Positions 6,652-7,531 of a DNA stretch of 7,531 nt are shown here, piece after piece (the first letter of the stretch is position 1; each line of letters starts with the position of its first letter). A program made the position numbers and the translations under genes. A model generated the notes under the pieces. It searched no databases, was not told where the DNA came from, and saw nothing but the letters and a program-made list of their open reading frames with translations. Source of the stretch: Solirubrobacterales bacterium (GTDB lineage Bacteria > Actinomycetota > Thermoleophilia > Solirubrobacterales > Solirubrobacteraceae); NCBI GenBank assembly GCA_015655225.1, contig JAATFK010000267.1, positions 1-7,531 on the forward strand. Reading direction: 5' to 3'.

Positions 6652-6673
6652 CGAAAGTCAAGGGACGCTACCG
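6652..6673 (-). promoter_or_regulatory. Shared 22-base upstream motif, copy 2 (STAS gene)
   Basis: Read on the minus strand: CGGTAGCG (6673-6666), then TCC, then CTTGACTTTCG (6662-6652). It is identical at 20 of 22 positions to the copy at 4352-4373 and ends 35 bases before the STAS ATG at 6616. It has the same orientation relative to its gene and nearly the same distance as copy 1. The TTGACT could be a -35 hexamer, but a clear -10 is again missing (TACCGA lies at a long 20-base spacing). Confidence 0.55.
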
Positions 6674-6689
6674 CCGCGCACGTCGCGGC
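6673..6689 (-). terminator. Short GC hairpin downstream of MpsC-like copy 2
   Basis: GCCGCG (6673-6678) and CGCGGC (6684-6689) form a 6-bp stem with a 5-base loop, about 40 bases past the stop of the upstream gene and touching the edge of motif copy 2. No T-run follows on the minus strand. In DNA this GC-rich such stems arise often by chance, so it is a weak candidate for ending transcription before the STAS promoter. Confidence 0.25.
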
Positions 6690-6728
6690 CGATCTCGCAC
6701 CGTTGCCCTTCTTCCGCGATCCTAGCGC

Positions 6729-7115
6729 TCAGTGCGGGGCCGGTTCCACCCCGAGGTCTGGTCCGAGTACGAACAGCTCGACCTCGACGTCGGGTCCGAC
6801 GTGCGTGTTGGAGATGAACGCCGGGACCTTGCGGCCGGAGCGGCGCTCGACCGTTTCGATGAAGCGGTGTCGGTTGGCCTGCTGGAAGTCGCTGCGGGTC
6901 TCTTGCACGGTGGTCGTGCGCTGCAGCTCGATCATCGTCTTCTCGACCTCGGTGTAGATGCCGCCGAGCACGCACGCGAGCAGGTCGTCGCCGAGCAGCA
7001 GCGTCTTCGCGGTCACCGGATCACGGTGGTAGTACCGACGGTGGAACGCGACCATCGCCTCGGTCACGGCGCCGAGCAGCTCGTCGCCGCGCAGTGGTGC
7101 GGGTGGGACCGGCAT
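6729..7115 (-). CDS. MpsC/DUF2294-family protein, copy 2
   Basis: A 128-residue soluble protein paralogous to the one at 2912-3325. From the shared Asp-Asp (43-44 here, 45-46 there) to LGP (117-119 here) the two align without gaps; I count about 33 identities over 77 positions. Shared blocks are RGD (9-11), KT (37-38), DDLxxCV (43-49), TxVExT (55-60), ExR-xxFQ (72-78), RHRFIETVE (82-90), GRKV (94-97) and ELFVLGP (113-119). It departs from copy 1 in the G-x-GP loop, which reads YYHRDP (28-33). The family is cytosolic, and its molecular role is unproven despite the name. The ATG at 7115 has AAGGG five bases upstream; an earlier in-frame start at 7175 adds 20 Arg-rich unconserved residues. The STAS gene follows after 112 bases but seems to have its own control motif. 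The upstream gap carries a minus-strand GCTATCGT (7200-7193) also found before the sigma gene. Confidence 0.85.
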   Translation of the reverse strand: MPVPPAPLRGDELLGAVTEAMVAFHRRYYHRDPVTAKTLLLGDDLLACVLGGIYTEVEKTMIELQRTTTVQETRSDFQQANRHRFIETVERRSGRKVPAFISNTHVGPDVEVELFVLGPDLGVEPAPH

Positions 7116-7288
7116 GCGGACCCTTCTCTCATGTCCTCGGGTGGAGAGCGCGCGAGGCAGAGGGCAGACACCCAACGAGCGACGTGACGTTCACGATAGC
7201 CGGTCCGTGGGAGCCGCCTCACCGGGCTGTGTTAGGTTGCCCGGCCGGCCCTCGCGCCGGCCCGTCCTGCCCCGAACGCCGGCTTCCC
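7116..7288. promoter_or_regulatory. Divergent intergenic region, MpsC-like copy 2 / CDF transporter
   Basis: This 173-base gap lies between divergent starts. It holds a 13-base palindrome, CGTGA-CGT-TCACG (7183-7195), 68 bases upstream of the MpsC-like ATG. A minus-strand TATCGT (7198-7193) overlaps it and could be a -10 element, though no good -35 precedes it. On the plus strand TAGGTT (7233-7238) is a plausible -10 without a clear -35. It is followed by a GC stem of GGCCGG (7243-7248) and CCGGCC (7257-7262). I see no small gene or RNA gene here. Confidence 0.4.
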
Positions 7289-7531
7289 TTGAGCGCTGAT
7301 CTCTCACCCGCGGCCGAGTCCGGCCAGCAGCGCACCGCGATCGTCTCGATCGTCGCCGCGCTCGTCCTGGTGGTGCTGAAGCTCGGCACCGGGCTCGCGA
7401 CCGGCAGCCTCGGCCTGATCTCGGCCGGGATCGAGTCGAGCGGCGACGTGGTCGCCGCGATCCTCACCTTCTTCGCCCTGCGGCTCGGCGCGCAGCCGGC
7501 CGACCACGAGCATCCCTACGGGCACCGGCGC
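7289..7531 (+). CDS. Cation diffusion facilitator (CDF) transporter, N-terminal part (3'-truncated)
   Basis: The first 81 residues of an inner-membrane CDF-family divalent-metal/proton antiporter (Zn2+, Fe2+, Mn2+ or similar); the rest lies beyond the right edge. TM1 is about residues 16-37 (TAIVSIVAALVLVVLKLGTG region). TM2, about 41-66, begins in TGSLGLISAGIESSGDVVAA (38-57). The fragment ends in PADHEHPYGHRR (70-81), the family's loop after TM2. In CDF proteins TM2 carries a metal-binding H/D-x-x-x-D; here it reads E-S-S-G-D (Glu49, Asp53), and the preceding S-E-A is S-A-G. The start is uncertain. The TTG at 7289 gives a normal-length N-terminus but has no Shine-Dalgarno. A GTG at 7229 is in frame with an open reading frame and would add 20 residues of unusual composition. 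No ATG is available upstream. Confidence 0.85.
   Translation, partial: MSADLSPAAESGQQRTAIVSIVAALVLVVLKLGTGLATGSLGLISAGIESSGDVVAAILTFFALRLGAQPADHEHPYGHRR

Noticed and set aside
1..7531. CRISPR arrays, tRNA/rRNA genes, insertion sequences, phage or toxin-antitoxin genes
   Set aside because: I looked for regularly spaced repeats, tRNA-like folds, transposase motifs and small gene pairs and saw none. The order looks like ordinary chromosome.

Overview
The window is very GC-rich, with coding codons ending mostly in G or C, and reads like a high-GC actinobacterium. The gene content (a DUF3516 helicase, more than one MpsC/DUF2294 protein, an ANTAR-type GAF domain fused to GGDEF-EAL, a SigB/F/G-type sigma factor) fits the Solirubrobacterales/Thermoleophilia best. 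That placement is inference from gene types, not from a marker gene.

Layout. Bases 2-1195 (+) hold the C-terminal part of a DEAD/DEAH-type helicase with a DUF3516 region. It runs tail to tail, with an 18-base overlap, into a minus-strand set of three genes. In transcription order these are a SigB/F/G-type sigma factor (4106-3360), a small MpsC/DUF2294-family protein (3325-2912) and a CPA1 Na+/H+ antiporter (2857-1178). A 307-base divergent intergenic region (4107-4413) separates this set from a plus-strand gene for a GAF-GGDEF-EAL cyclic-di-GMP enzyme (4414-6288). That gene converges, with an 8-base palindromic overlap, on a minus-strand STAS-domain protein (6616-6281). Upstream of the STAS gene on the same strand is a second MpsC/DUF2294 paralogue (7115-6729). 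A second divergent gap (7116-7288) leads to the start of a cation diffusion facilitator (CDF) transporter, cut by the right edge.

How the parts may fit together. The central region combines a stress-type sigma factor, a STAS protein of the anti-anti-sigma fold, a cyclic-di-GMP making/breaking enzyme, two proteins of a family named after a Na+-linked membrane-potential system, and two cation transporters. It looks like a stress-signalling and ion-homeostasis neighbourhood. No anti-sigma kinase (RsbW/SpoIIAB type) is visible, so the switch would be incomplete within this window.

The strongest unannotated signal is a 22-base motif, 20 of 22 positions identical. It sits 40 bases upstream of the GGDEF-EAL start and 35 bases upstream of the STAS start, each copy oriented toward its gene. 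This suggests the two convergent genes share one control element.
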